From: Limosilactobacillus reuteri
GTDB lineage: Bacteria > Bacillota > Bacilli > Lactobacillales > Lactobacillaceae
DNA length: 64,000 bases
Reading direction: 5' to 3'
Assembly: GCF_034259105.1 (NCBI RefSeq)
Contig: NZ_CP139478.1
Location: 906,001 to 970,000 of the forward strand
The position numbers and the translations under genes are program-made. Of the stretch, positions 28,287 to 37,454 are shown in pieces (the stretch's first letter is position 1; every line of letters begins with the position of its first letter). Below the pieces are notes generated by a model. The model saw only the letters and a program-made list of their open reading frames with translations, made no database searches and had not been told where the DNA came from.

Positions 28287-30296
28287 GTGGCCAAAGAAGA
28301 AGTAAAATATGATGCCTCATCCATACAAGTATTAAAAGGACTTGAGGCGGTACGAAAAAGACCAGGGATGTATATTGGATCTACTGATTCCCGCGGATTG
28401 CATCACCTGGTATATGAAATAGTGGATAATGCTGTTGATGAAGCGTTATCCGGTTATGGTGATGAGATTAACGTCACCATTGAAGCAGACAATGCGATTA
28501 CAGTTCAAGATCATGGTCGGGGAATGCCGGTGGGAATGCATGCTTCTGGCAAACCGACACCCGAAGTTATTATGACGGTTCTTCATGCTGGAGGAAAATT
28601 TGGTCAGTCAGATGGTTATAAGACTTCAGGAGGACTTCATGGTGTTGGAGCTTCCGTTGTAAATGCCTTATCATCACATTTGACCCTGACAATTGTCCGT
28701 GATCACGTCCGTTACCAAGAAATTTTTAAAGATGGCGGTCAACCAGTTGGAACATTGAAAAAATTAGGAAAAACCAAAGCGGAGAACGGAACGACCGTCT
28801 CATTCAAGCCGGACCCGAAGATTTTTTCAACTACTGTTTATGACTATAATACCTTAGCTAATCGGCTTCGTGAGTCGGCCTTTTTATTGAAGGGGATTAA
28901 GATTACCCTTACTGATAAGCGAGCTGGTCAAGAAAAACAAGATGTATTCCAGTTCGCCGATGGAATTCAAGAATTCGTTTCTTATCTTAACGAGGGTAAG
29001 GATGTTTTAGGAAAGACGCTCTACTTTGACGGAAAGCAAGATGGGGTCGAAGTTGAAGTGGCGGCTCAATACAATGATGGTTATTCTGAGAGCTTATTAT
29101 CATTTGTCAACAATGTTCGAACTCCAGATGGTGGTACTCATGAAGCCGGATTCCGGAGTGCCTGGACGAAGACTTTCAATGAATACGCAAAAAAGGTTGG
29201 TCTGTTAAAGGCTAATGATAAAAATCTGGAAGGTAGTGATGTTCGGGAAGGGTTAACAGCCGTGATCTCAGTCCGGATTCCAGAACGTCTACTTCAATTT
29301 GAGGGTCAGACAAAGGATAAACTGGGAACTCCTGAAGCACGGAAGATTGTTGATGCGATTGTCAGTGAGCAGCTTAACTATGCCCTAATGGAAAATGGCG
29401 ACTTTGCTCAGATGTTAATTCGTAAGGCATTAAAGGCGCGTGAAGCTCGAGAAGCTGCCCGTAAAGCCCGTAATCAAGCTCGTGGTGGTAAACGAAAAGG
29501 CAAAAAAGAACGCAATCTTTCTGGGAAATTGACTCCTGCCCAATCAAAAAATGCTAAGAAAAATGAATTATTCCTAGTCGAAGGGGATTCGGCCGGTGGT
29601 TCAGCCAAGCAGGGGCGTGACCGTAAATTCCAAGCAATTTTACCATTACGAGGGAAAGTGCTAAATACAGAAAAGGCGAAGTTAGATGATGTCTTAAAAA
29701 ACGAAGAATTGAATACGATTATCTATACTGTTGGCGCTGGGGCCGGTTCTGAATTTAACGTTGAAGATTCAAACTACGATAAGATTATTATTATGACTGA
29801 TGCCGATGATGATGGTGCTCATATTCAGATTCTTCTTCTTACCTTCTTCTACAAGTATATGCGGCCAATGATCGAAGCTGGAAAGATCTATATTGCTCTT
29901 CCACCACTTTATCGTTTGCAACGAGGACGTGGAGCTAAGGCTAATATCACGTATGCGTGGACTAATGAAGAATTAACAAAATTGACTAAAAAGATGGGTA
30001 AAGGAGCACAGTTGCAACGGTTCAAAGGGCTTGGTGAAATGAATGCCGATCAGTTGTGGGAAACAACAATGAATCCAGATACCCGGACGCTGATCCAAGT
30101 TCGTATTGAGGATGCTGAATTAGCTGAGCGTCGTGTAACTACTTTGATGGGTAATAAGGTGGAACCACGGCGAGAATGGATTGAAGAAAATGTCCAATTC
30201 ACGTTAGCCGATGATCAAGAATCCGATCAATTAGTTGAGAATAAAGGACAATTACCTCAAACTAAAGAACCTACAATTAGTACATGGAATAAATAG
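28287..30296 (+). CDS. parE: DNA topoisomerase IV subunit B
   Basis: The ATPase subunit of topoisomerase IV, which unlinks daughter chromosomes. GHKL ATPase motifs: IVDNAVDEALSGYGDEI, DHGRGMPVG, GGLHGVGASVVNALS; the transducer and TOPRIM domains follow (FLVEGDSAGGSAKQGRDR, DADDDGAHI). At 669 residues the length is normal. I take GTG at 28287, seven bases after GGGAGGT; the open frame extends further upstream without a start signal. It forms an operon with parC 18 bases downstream. ParE rather than GyrB is inferred from pairing with a ParC-type subunit. Confidence 0.94.
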   Translation: MAKEEVKYDASSIQVLKGLEAVRKRPGMYIGSTDSRGLHHLVYEIVDNAVDEALSGYGDEINVTIEADNAITVQDHGRGMPVGMHASGKPTPEVIMTVLHAGGKFGQSDGYKTSGGLHGVGASVVNALSSHLTLTIVRDHVRYQEIFKDGGQPVGTLKKLGKTKAENGTTVSFKPDPKIFSTTVYDYNTLANRLRESAFLLKGIKITLTDKRAGQEKQDVFQFADGIQEFVSYLNEGKDVLGKTLYFDGKQDGVEVEVAAQYNDGYSESLLSFVNNVRTPDGGTHEAGFRSAWTKTFNEYAKKVGLLKANDKNLEGSDVREGLTAVISVRIPERLLQFEGQTKDKLGTPEARKIVDAIVSEQLNYALMENGDFAQMLIRKALKAREAREAARKARNQARGGKRKGKKERNLSGKLTPAQSKNAKKNELFLVEGDSAGGSAKQGRDRKFQAILPLRGKVLNTEKAKLDDVLKNEELNTIIYTVGAGAGSEFNVEDSNYDKIIIMTDADDDGAHIQILLLTFFYKYMRPMIEAGKIYIALPPLYRLQRGRGAKANITYAWTNEELTKLTKKMGKGAQLQRFKGLGEMNADQLWETTMNPDTRTLIQVRIEDAELAERRVTTLMGNKVEPRREWIEENVQFTLADDQESDQLVENKGQLPQTKEPTISTWNK

Positions 30297-30314
30297 AGAA
30301 GGGAATCAAGTTTT

Positions 30315-32780
30315 GTGAGAAACGGAAAAATTGAACATATGACGCTCGAACAGATCATGGGTGATCGTTTTGGGCGTTATTCCAAATCAATTATTCAAGA
30401 ACGAGCTTTACCTGATATTCGTGACGGATTAAAACCGGTTCAGCGCCGGATTTTATTTGCCATGAATAAAGATGGAAATACTTATGATAAAGGATTTCGT
30501 AAGTCTGCTAAATCAGTTGGAAACGTAATGGGTAACTTCCACCCCCACGGTGATAGTTCGATTTATGAAGCATTAGTCCGGTTGAGTCAGAATTGGAAAT
30601 TACGTGAACCCCTAATTGAAATGCACGGTAATAATGGATCGATGGATGGTGATCCACCAGCCGCCATGCGTTATACTGAGGCTCGGCTTAGTAAAATAGC
30701 AGGCCTAATGCTTCAAGATATCGACAAAGATACAGTTGAGATGGCCTTAAACTTCGATGATACTGAAAAGGAGCCGACAGTTTTACCAGCGCGTATTCCG
30801 AACTTACTCGTTAATGGAGCAACTGGAATTTCTGCTGGATATGCTACTGAGATCCCAACGCATAATTTAAGCGAAGTTCTTGATGCATTGATTTATCTTA
30901 TCAAGCATCCAACTGCTTCTTTGGATAAGTTAATGGAATTTATTCCTGGCCCTGATTTCCCAACTGGTGGAATCATTCAGGGGATTGATGGCATTCGTAA
31001 GGCATACCAGACTGGTCGCGGTCGGGTTGTAGTGCGAGCAAAAACGGAGATTGAAACCTTACGGGGTGGTCGTCAACAAATTAATGTGACGGAGATTCCT
31101 TATGAAGTAAATAAGGCGCAACTGGTTAAGCGAATTAACGATCTGCGCCTTGCCAAAAAAGTTGAGGGAATTGCGGAAGCTCGCGATGAAACTGATCGTA
31201 GTGGATTACGAATTGCAATCGAACTCAAACGTGGCGCTAATGCGAACGGTATTCTTAATTACTTATTAAAGAACACCGATCTACAGATTAACTATAACTT
31301 CAATATGGTTGCGATTGATGACCAGCGACCAATGCGTGTTGGATTGAAGCGAATTTTGACTTCCTATCTCGAATTCCAGAAAGAGATTATTCGTCGACGG
31401 ACACAATATAACCTAACGAAGGCTCAACAACGTTTGCATATTGTCGAAGGGTTAATCAAAGCACTCTCAATTTTAGATAAGGTCATTAAAACGATCCGCG
31501 CAAGTAAGAATCGTAAGGACGCAAAGGAAAACTTAGTAAAAGAATACAACTTTACACCTGAACAGGCCGAAGCAATTGTTACCTTGCAACTTTATCGCTT
31601 AACAAATACGGATGTAACTGAGCTAGAAAAAGAACAAGAGCAATTAAACTCGCGGATTAATGAATATCAATTAATCTTAACTAACGAAAATGAGCTAGCA
31701 AAAGTTCTTACTAAGGAAATTAGGGCCATCAAGAAGAAATTTGGCAATCCGCGACGGACTAAGATTGAAAATCATGTTGAAAAACTTGAAATTGATACTA
31801 AAGTTACGGTTGCGAATGAAGATGTTGTGGTCTTGGTTTCGCATGCGGGCTATATCAAACGAAGCAGCATTCGTTCCTTCAAGGCTTCAGAAGCAGAAGA
31901 AAACGGTCTCCGGGAAGATGATTACCCATTATTGATTCAACAGACGAATACCTTATCGCATTTATTTATGTTTACCAACCTTGGGCATATTATTTACCGC
32001 CCAATTCATGAAATTGCGGATGCGCGGTGGAAGGATACTGGCGAGCATATCTCACAAACAATCGGCTTAGCAGATAATGAAGAGATCATTAAGGCAATGA
32101 TTTTTGATAAACTGGATCAACCGGGAACGATTATCATGGGAACCAGCGATGGTCAAGTAAAGCAAACGGCCTTTAATGACTATAAGCCCGGTTCTCGTTA
32201 CAAGAGTCATGCAAGTGTTGCAATTAAGCTCAGGGATAATGCGCAAGTTGTAAATGTTGATTACTATGAACCAACAAATGAGAATTGTTCACTATTGACG
32301 ATTAGTCGCCAAGGATATGCAGTGCGGTATGATGTCGCAGATGTTCCTGTAACAGGGATCCGGACAGCTGGTGTACGGGCCATTAACCTGAAAGATGATG
32401 ACCAAGTGGCAGATCAAATCTTAGTTAAAGATGGTCAAAATATTGCTGTAATTACCCAACGAGGAGCATTTAAGAAAATGCCCGTCAATGAGATTGAGGT
32501 TGGGGCACGTGCACGACGAGGAGAACTTGTCCTTCGACGGTTAAAATCACATCCTCATGAAATTGCAGACTTCCTTGCTTATGACCCTGATTATCAGGGA
32601 GCTTTTGAGACTATTACTAACCGGCCGGCATTCCAAGATATAATGGCTACCGACCATCATCTAAGTTCGATCAAGTCAAACGGGACTTTTGTAATTGATA
32701 CCGATACGCAAGGGGAACCAGTAAAGCTTCGAATGAAACAAACTAATATCTTAACGGAAGAACCTGTTAGTCAAAGCTAA
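30315..32780 (+). CDS. parC: DNA topoisomerase IV subunit A
   Basis: The DNA-cleaving subunit of topoisomerase IV. The active-site tyrosine lies in PAAMRYTEARLS; the quinolone-region helix reads HPHGDSSIYEALVRLSQNW. A C-terminal set of beta-pinwheel repeats lacks a GyrA box (QRRGGKG), with QRGAFKKMPVNEIEV and similar blades instead, which supports ParC. The start is GTG 30315 after AGAAGGGAATC. The length is 821, normal for Lactobacillaceae. Confidence 0.94.
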   Translation: MRNGKIEHMTLEQIMGDRFGRYSKSIIQERALPDIRDGLKPVQRRILFAMNKDGNTYDKGFRKSAKSVGNVMGNFHPHGDSSIYEALVRLSQNWKLREPLIEMHGNNGSMDGDPPAAMRYTEARLSKIAGLMLQDIDKDTVEMALNFDDTEKEPTVLPARIPNLLVNGATGISAGYATEIPTHNLSEVLDALIYLIKHPTASLDKLMEFIPGPDFPTGGIIQGIDGIRKAYQTGRGRVVVRAKTEIETLRGGRQQINVTEIPYEVNKAQLVKRINDLRLAKKVEGIAEARDETDRSGLRIAIELKRGANANGILNYLLKNTDLQINYNFNMVAIDDQRPMRVGLKRILTSYLEFQKEIIRRRTQYNLTKAQQRLHIVEGLIKALSILDKVIKTIRASKNRKDAKENLVKEYNFTPEQAEAIVTLQLYRLTNTDVTELEKEQEQLNSRINEYQLILTNENELAKVLTKEIRAIKKKFGNPRRTKIENHVEKLEIDTKVTVANEDVVVLVSHAGYIKRSSIRSFKASEAEENGLREDDYPLLIQQTNTLSHLFMFTNLGHIIYRPIHEIADARWKDTGEHISQTIGLADNEEIIKAMIFDKLDQPGTIIMGTSDGQVKQTAFNDYKPGSRYKSHASVAIKLRDNAQVVNVDYYEPTNENCSLLTISRQGYAVRYDVADVPVTGIRTAGVRAINLKDDDQVADQILVKDGQNIAVITQRGAFKKMPVNEIEVGARARRGELVLRRLKSHPHEIADFLAYDPDYQGAFETITNRPAFQDIMATDHHLSSIKSNGTFVIDTDTQGEPVKLRMKQTNILTEEPVSQS

Positions 32781-32796
32781 GAAGAAGGCGAAAAAT

Positions 32797-33264
32797 TTGG
32801 CATACATTAAAGAAATTCGTGATTTGGTGGGGCATCGCCCTTTAATCATGACTAGTGCTTCTGGAGCGCTTTTAGACCAGCAAGGAGCTGTCTTGCTTCA
32901 AGAACGCGCAGATACTGGTGATTGGGGCTTTCCAGGCGGCTATATGGAATTTGGCGAATCTTTTGAGCAAACTGTAAAGCGCGAATTTAAAGAAGATGCG
33001 GGAATTGAAATTGTGCCTGTCAAACGACTAGCAATTCTTGATCAGAATTTTTACACGTATCCTAATGGTGACCGCGTTCAACCAGTTAATGCTTTTTACT
33101 TAGTTGAAGAAAGTAGCGCTAAGCATTATCAACCCAAAATTACAGAAACGACAACTACTGAATATTTTTCGTTAGATGAAGAACCGCCGCGCTTTTTTAA
33201 CAATCAGCATGAACAAATGTGGCAGATCTTAAAAGATTTTACCCATAATAAGAAAGATATTTAA
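32797..33264 (+). CDS. Nudix hydrolase
   Basis: A 155-residue Nudix protein, likely hydrolysing a nucleoside-diphosphate derivative. The Nudix box runs GYMEFGE...REFKEDAGI; it deviates from REUXEEXGU by Asp in place of the second Glu of the EE pair, a conservative change at a metal ligand. The N-terminal YIKEIRDLVGHRPLIMTSASG segment is common in the Bacilli ADP-ribose pyrophosphatase-like group. The start is TTG 32797 after GAAGAAGG, 16 bases behind parC, so probably the third gene of that operon. Substrate unknown. Confidence 0.88.
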   Translation: MAYIKEIRDLVGHRPLIMTSASGALLDQQGAVLLQERADTGDWGFPGGYMEFGESFEQTVKREFKEDAGIEIVPVKRLAILDQNFYTYPNGDRVQPVNAFYLVEESSAKHYQPKITETTTTEYFSLDEEPPRFFNNQHEQMWQILKDFTHNKKDI

Positions 33265-33372
33265 TAATTGTTCTTTAATCTATTAACTTCCATGATAGAA
33301 TAGAAAATGTAGATTGTTTCACCTACTAGAAATAACTAGGATTAAAGTAGTGAACAAACAGGAGGAATTTAT

Positions 33373-34308
33373 ATGAGCAAAGAATTAGTATTTGGACACC
33401 AAAAGCCTGATACAGATGCGATTACCGCTGCAATGGCATTTTCATACTTCCAAAACCAATTGGGATACGAAACTGAAGCAGTTGCTTTAGGTGAACCAAA
33501 TGATGAGACTAAGTTTGCATTGAAGACTTTCGGTATGGAAGCACCACGCGTAATCGAAACTGCTGCAAACGAAGTAGATAAGGTAATGCTTGTAGACCAC
33601 AACGAACCACAACAAAGTGTTAGTGATATCGACAAGGTCACTGTAACGCACTTGGTTGACCACCACCGAATTGCCGGCTTTGAAACGGCCCAACCACTCT
33701 GGGCAACTGTTCGTCCTTACGGCTGTGTAAGTACAATTATTACAGAATTGTTCCAAGAAAAGCACATTAATATTCCCGCTAACTTGGCTGGGATGATGCT
33801 TTCTGCTATCATTTCTGATACCTTGCTTTTGAAGTCACCAACTACAACTGACCACGATCGTGAAGCTGTTAAGTACTTAGCAAAGATCGCTGGTGTTGAA
33901 GACTACGAAAAGTACGGCATTGAAATGCTTAAGGCTGGTACTAACCTTGGTGCTAAGTCTGATGCTGATATCGTCGATGGTGATGCTAAGACCTTTGAAC
34001 TTGGCGGCAAGAAGGTTCGTATTGGTCAAGTTAACACCGTTGATTTAGATGATGTTTTTGCTCGTCAAGCTGATCTTGAAAGCCAAATGCAAAGTATGAT
34101 GGATGATAACGATTATGATTTATTCTTATTAATCGCTACTAACATCTTAAACAGTGACTCCGAATTATTAGTTATTGGTGATCCTGCTGAAAAGGTTGAA
34201 GCAGCCTTTGGTAAGAATCTTAACGAAAACAAGCGGATGAATTTACCAGGTGTTGTATCACGGAAGAAACAAGTTGTTCCTCCTTTAACTGATGCATTCG
34301 AAGGTTAA
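33373..34308 (+). CDS. ppaC: Manganese-dependent inorganic pyrophosphatase
   Basis: Family II pyrophosphatase of the DHH superfamily that hydrolyses PPi to phosphate. Motifs: [30 protein letters not shown] (DHH) and the C-terminal [10 protein letters not shown] phosphate-binding segment. The length of 311 is typical. A strong AGGAGG site and preferred codons point to high expression. Confidence 0.96.
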   Translation: MSKELVFGHQKPDTDAITAAMAFSYFQNQLGYETEAVALGEPNDETKFALKTFGMEAPRVIETAANEVDKVMLVDHNEPQQSVSDIDKVTVTHLVDHHRIAGFETAQPLWATVRPYGCVSTIITELFQEKHINIPANLAGMMLSAIISDTLLLKSPTTTDHDREAVKYLAKIAGVEDYEKYGIEMLKAGTNLGAKSDADIVDGDAKTFELGGKKVRIGQVNTVDLDDVFARQADLESQMQSMMDDNDYDLFLLIATNILNSDSELLVIGDPAEKVEAAFGKNLNENKRMNLPGVVSRKKQVVPPLTDAFEG

Positions 34309-34318
34309 TAAATTAATT

Positions 34319-34359
34319 AAAAAACTGAGAAAGATTTTGCGATTTTTCTCAGTTTTTTT
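34319..34359 (+). terminator. ppaC terminator
   Basis: AAAAACTGAGAAA pairs with TTTTTCTCAGTTTTT, loop about ten bases, T run. Confidence 0.9.
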
Positions 34360-34434
34360 GAGCTTTAACTTTCAAAGCTTATTCTTAATTAGTTAAAATA
34401 TAAGTACTGATTTTAAGAAATGGGGTTGATATTA

Positions 34435-34824
34435 ATGAATATCACATTTACTGATCAAGCTTTTGAGCGTTTACAGCGTTATGAATTATCATCTAAGAAG
34501 ATGCTCCTAGACTTTGATGATGGGGTTGGCCCATTTTCTGCTGTTGGGAGTTGCAGTTTAGATGGTGATTATCGACTAATCCTTGTTAAAGAGGATTTAG
34601 ATACCCCAGATTATAATGAAAAAATTACCTCTAATTTAGGGGATGTTTTTATTAAAGACCATACAGCAGTTCAATTTGATGATGAAATGGAAGTAAGGTT
34701 TAATCCGCGATACTTTACAATGCCACTTGTCAGTCCAAAACGCGTTTTAACGGATAATCTTGAAGTTCTGGATCTTAGTAATACAGACTTAAATTCTCAA
34801 ATTGATCGAGCACATGATTGCTAG
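34435..34824 (+). CDS. HesB/IscA-like iron-sulfur biosynthesis family protein
   Basis: The 129-residue protein begins NITFTDQAFERLQRY and has the HesB-like pattern of small lactobacillal proteins annotated as iron-sulfur cluster biosynthesis family. The three cysteines of true A-type carriers are missing; only one Cys (VGSCSLDG) remains mid-protein, so cluster carrying is doubtful. The ATG at 34435 follows a GGGGTTGA site. Single-gene unit between terminators. Function uncertain. Confidence 0.65.
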   Translation: MNITFTDQAFERLQRYELSSKKMLLDFDDGVGPFSAVGSCSLDGDYRLILVKEDLDTPDYNEKITSNLGDVFIKDHTAVQFDDEMEVRFNPRYFTMPLVSPKRVLTDNLEVLDLSNTDLNSQIDRAHDC

Positions 34825-34833
34825 GAACATACT

Positions 34834-34881
34834 AAGGGAGCGTGATAGAAGCCAGATACGACTTCATGATCATGCTCCCTT
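34834..34881 (+). terminator. Terminator after the HesB-like gene
   Basis: AAGGGAGCGTG pairs with CATGCTCCCTT (one wobble), with an inner GAAG...CTTC stem as in other intergenic hairpins of this window. Confidence 0.8.
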
Positions 34882-35149
34882 ATTGCTTTTAAAGAATAAG
34901 CCTGAAGATAAAAGTTATGATAATTGCAAAAATTCCAATAAACGTTGCATAGGAAAAATGTTTACGTTGAGCTGGTTTAATTAATGCTTGCCTCCCCATG
35001 AAAATTGTGAATAAAGCCCATAAAAAAGTGGCAATAAGCAAAATATATAATTTCCAGTTAATTGGAAGATGATGGTAAAAATCGCCATAAAATACCATCA
35101 TGCCGATAAACATCACAATGGCATAGGCATAGTTATCGCGGTGAAAGTT

Positions 35150-35163
35150 AAAATTAAAAAGAT
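35150..35163 (+). repeat. Left target-site duplication of IS30 copy 1
   Basis: AAAATTAAAAAGAT directly left of the element, repeated exactly at 36443-36456. Confidence 0.85.
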
Positions 35164-36442
35164 GGTGGATTATAGAATGAAGTTAGCCACCCAGTTGGTG
35201 GTAAATAAAAAACGCCATTCGGCGTGACATCAGGTATCATATTAAGTGAACCAAACCTATATGAAAGGATGTCCGTCAAATGACGCACTTAAATGATACC
35301 ATGTCTACTAGTTTATTGACTACTCATAAAAAGAATGCTCATCTTACTAAAGAAGAACGTGTGATGATTGCGACTTTAAAGTCGCAAGGACTTTCCAATC
35401 GCGCAATTGGTCGCCAATTAGGAGTTAATCATCAAACAATTAATAACGAGCTCAACCGTGGTACGGTCCGCCAACTTCGTCGTCAAAAATCTAATGGTAA
35501 GATTTACGAATATTCTTACTACATCTATAGTTATGAAGCTGGTCAGGCCACATATCTTGAACATCACCGCCATTCTGGTCGTCGTCGCTTATATTATTCT
35601 TCAAAGCAATTTTTACGATTAGCTGATCAGCTAATGCTTGGTGAGTTTGACGACCACCATTACTCCCCACAAGCGGTTATTTATAAGGCTCGAGATTTAA
35701 TGAATGATGGCACCCTGATCCCAAAGTCGGTTGTAACTTTATATCAATGGATTAATGAGGGTGTGCTTCGTACGTCCAATTTAGACCTCTTTGAAAAACC
35801 TAAACGTAAGCATCATCGAACTCATCCGCAAGCTAAAAGGTGCTTAGGGCCTAATATTGCTCAACGACCTCAAACTGCGGACCAACGGTCCGAAATTGGC
35901 CATTGGGAACTAGATACAGTTCAGGGACAGAAAAACGGTAATGACAGTGTTGTACTAGTAATGACTGATCGCCTTTCACGAGTTAATATCACGAGTAAAA
36001 TTGCTGGTAAAACTGCGCATGCAGTAAATCAGTTCTTTATAAATTTACGCCAGAAAATGGGCACAGATGCTTACTATCGCATCTTTAAGACAATAACCTC
36101 TGACAACGGTTCAGAATTTAGTGAGTTAACACAAGTTCACGATCATGTTTTCTATGCTGATCCGTATTCCCCTTGGGAACGTGGATCCAATGAGATCAAT
36201 AACCGGTTTCTCCGCAAGGAGATTACCAAAGGTGAAGCTATAAATAACTATAGTAGTGCTCAGATCATAGCGACTAATGATTGGATGAATCACTATCCAC
36301 GAGCTATGTTTAATGGACATTCGTCAATGGATATCTATCGTAAGGCCTTCTACCAAGAGATATCACAGCTCCATCAACCAATAATCAATTGGTCAGTATT
36401 ATTTATTTGAGTCCAGTGGCTAACTTATTCTTGAAATTTAGG
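35164..36442 (+). mobile_element. IS30-family insertion sequence, copy 1 (1279 bp)
   Basis: The two copies in this window share their sequence from GGTGGATTATAGAATG at this end to TTCTTGAAATTTAGG at the other, which fixes the borders to within a base or two. The ends form imperfect inverted repeats with a perfect GTTAGCCAC core about 20 bases inside. It is flanked by the 14-bp direct repeat AAAATTAAAAAGAT. One transposase gene fills it. Left of the gene is a hairpin-forming stretch (AACGCCATTCGGCGT). Confidence 0.92.
35280..36410 (+). CDS. IS30-family transposase (copy 1)
   Basis: A 376-residue DDE transposase. The N-terminus has the IS30 helix-turn-helix (LTKEERVMIATLKSQGLSNR, then AIGRQLGVNHQTINNELNRG). 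The catalytic triad can be placed at GHWELDTVQG, TSDNGSEF and the Glu of GSNEINNRF, the last two about 30 residues apart. It looks complete and active. It differs from copy 2 by Glu for Lys in the PYSPW-E/K-RGSN motif (base 36177 G, against A in copy 2), which is next to but not part of the triad. Confidence 0.95.
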   Translation: MTHLNDTMSTSLLTTHKKNAHLTKEERVMIATLKSQGLSNRAIGRQLGVNHQTINNELNRGTVRQLRRQKSNGKIYEYSYYIYSYEAGQATYLEHHRHSGRRRLYYSSKQFLRLADQLMLGEFDDHHYSPQAVIYKARDLMNDGTLIPKSVVTLYQWINEGVLRTSNLDLFEKPKRKHHRTHPQAKRCLGPNIAQRPQTADQRSEIGHWELDTVQGQKNGNDSVVLVMTDRLSRVNITSKIAGKTAHAVNQFFINLRQKMGTDAYYRIFKTITSDNGSEFSELTQVHDHVFYADPYSPWERGSNEINNRFLRKEITKGEAINNYSSAQIIATNDWMNHYPRAMFNGHSSMDIYRKAFYQEISQLHQPIINWSVLFI

Positions 36443-36456
36443 AAAATTAAAAAGAT
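36443..36456 (+). repeat. Right target-site duplication of IS30 copy 1
   Basis: AAAATTAAAAAGAT, identical to 35150-35163. It contains codons 17-21 of the disrupted membrane-protein gene. Confidence 0.85.
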
Positions 36457-36631
36457 AAGCAAACACGCAAAATAATAAAATACTAATAATATCGTTTAAA
36501 ATCATACCCTCTACACACTTCCTTATAGTTTTCATTATAGTCATTAACGGGATAAAGATAAAATATTAAGAAGCAATTGCAAATAATATGATATGATGGT
36601 CTTGTTAGAATTAATAAAGGCGGTGCTTGCA

Positions 36632-36772
36632 GTGAAGAAAAAAGCTATGCGACGAGAAATAAAATTATTAACTAAAGAAAATCAACAATTGCGTCGATAC
36701 ACCTTATTAGCATCAATCGGAATTTTATTAAGTATGATGATTGGGTTAGTTCGAATGGTTCAAAAAAATTAG
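36632..36772 (+). CDS. Small membrane protein, 46 residues
   Basis: GTG at 36632 opens a 46-codon frame ending TAG at 36772, with AAAGGCGG upstream at a somewhat long spacing. The product has a basic, coiled-coil-like start (KKKAMRREIKLLTKENQQLR) and one membrane helix (YTLLASIGILLSMMIGLV). It ends 27 bases before the acetyltransferase gene. No family was recognised. The composition is gene-like, but expression is not shown. Confidence 0.55.
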   Translation: MKKKAMRREIKLLTKENQQLRRYTLLASIGILLSMMIGLVRMVQKN

Positions 36773-36799
36773 TTAGGAAATTTTTTAGAGGGAAGTATA

Positions 36800-37294
36800 G
36801 TGGAGTTAGGATACCGAAAAGCGACACTTGAAGATTTACCAAAAATTGTTGAAATTTATAATCAAATTATTCCATCACGGTTAGCTACTGCGGATCTTAC
36901 TCCGATCACGGTTGACGAACGGAAAGGGTGGTTTGAAGCGTTTGACGAAAATCATCCCATCTGGGTAATTGAATATCAAAATGAGGTTCTCGGGTGGGTT
37001 GCCCTTGAGCATTTTTATGGTCGTCCAGCCTATGATCATACTAGTGAAATTGCCATTTACCTTGATCAACGGTTCCGGAAACAAGGGGTTGGTACAAAAA
37101 CCATGGAATTTATTATCGGTCAATTGCCTAAATTAACAGTTGATACAATCGTGGCTTATATCTTTGGTCATAATATTCCAAGCCTAAAGTTATTTAAATC
37201 GTTTGGTTTTACGCAATGGGGGCTTTTACCACAAGTAGCAGAGCTTGATGGGATTAAACGTGATTTAGTTATTTTAGGACGTCATTTTAAATGA
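36800..37294 (+). CDS. GNAT N-acetyltransferase (PAT-like)
   Basis: A 164-residue acetyltransferase of the phosphinothricin-acetyltransferase-like branch. Elements: YRKATLEDLPKIVEIYNQII at the N-terminus, WVALEHFYGRPAY, the acetyl-CoA loop RFRKQGVGTKTM, and NIPSLKLFKSFGFTQWG. Start GTG 36800 with GAGGGAAG upstream. It may acetylate an amino-acid analogue or similar small amine; the substrate is not predictable. Confidence 0.88.
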   Translation: MELGYRKATLEDLPKIVEIYNQIIPSRLATADLTPITVDERKGWFEAFDENHPIWVIEYQNEVLGWVALEHFYGRPAYDHTSEIAIYLDQRFRKQGVGTKTMEFIIGQLPKLTVDTIVAYIFGHNIPSLKLFKSFGFTQWGLLPQVAELDGIKRDLVILGRHFK

Positions 37295-37352
37295 TTATTG
37301 TGTAAATATGACATAAGTAAAGCCACGTCCATAAGAATAAGAAGCAAGCAGA

Positions 37353-37395
37353 ATAGGCCTCCAACGCCCGGTAAAGCCGAATGCTGGAGGCCTAT
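37353..37395. repeat. GGCCTCC intergenic hairpin, copy 1
   Basis: ATAGGCCTCCA (37353-37363) pairs perfectly with TGGAGGCCTAT (37385-37395). The same motif with neighbouring GCAAGCA sequence recurs at 45196-45250. No long T run, so a dispersed repeat is as likely as a terminator. Confidence 0.6.
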
Positions 37396-37454
37396 GGTGC
37401 ATATGAGAGCTTCGTATTGAAAACGAAGGTGCCCGTGATGCTTTGCTCGTTCCC

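Larger units (their letters stand above)
34889..36505 (-). pseudogene. Small membrane-protein gene split by an IS30-family element
   Basis: On the minus strand, a frame starting ATG at 36505 (MILNDIISILLFCVFAYLF) runs into the IS at 36443. The other part continues from 35149 to the stop at 34889. Removing the IS and one copy of the 14-bp repeat joins both parts in frame into a 107-residue protein with three or four hydrophobic segments (for example LYILLIATFLWALFTIF and YATFIGIFAIIITFIF). The remaining 3' part can only start internally (75 residues from GTG 35116). I do not recognise the family. The reconstruction from the direct repeats is the main support for calling it a disrupted gene. 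Confidence 0.8.

Noticed and set aside
35164..36442. Shared bases around the IS cores at both insertion sites looked like one common target sequence.
   Set aside because: The shared bases form imperfect inverted repeats and lie inside equal 1279-bp units bounded by different direct repeats, so they are IS ends, not target.
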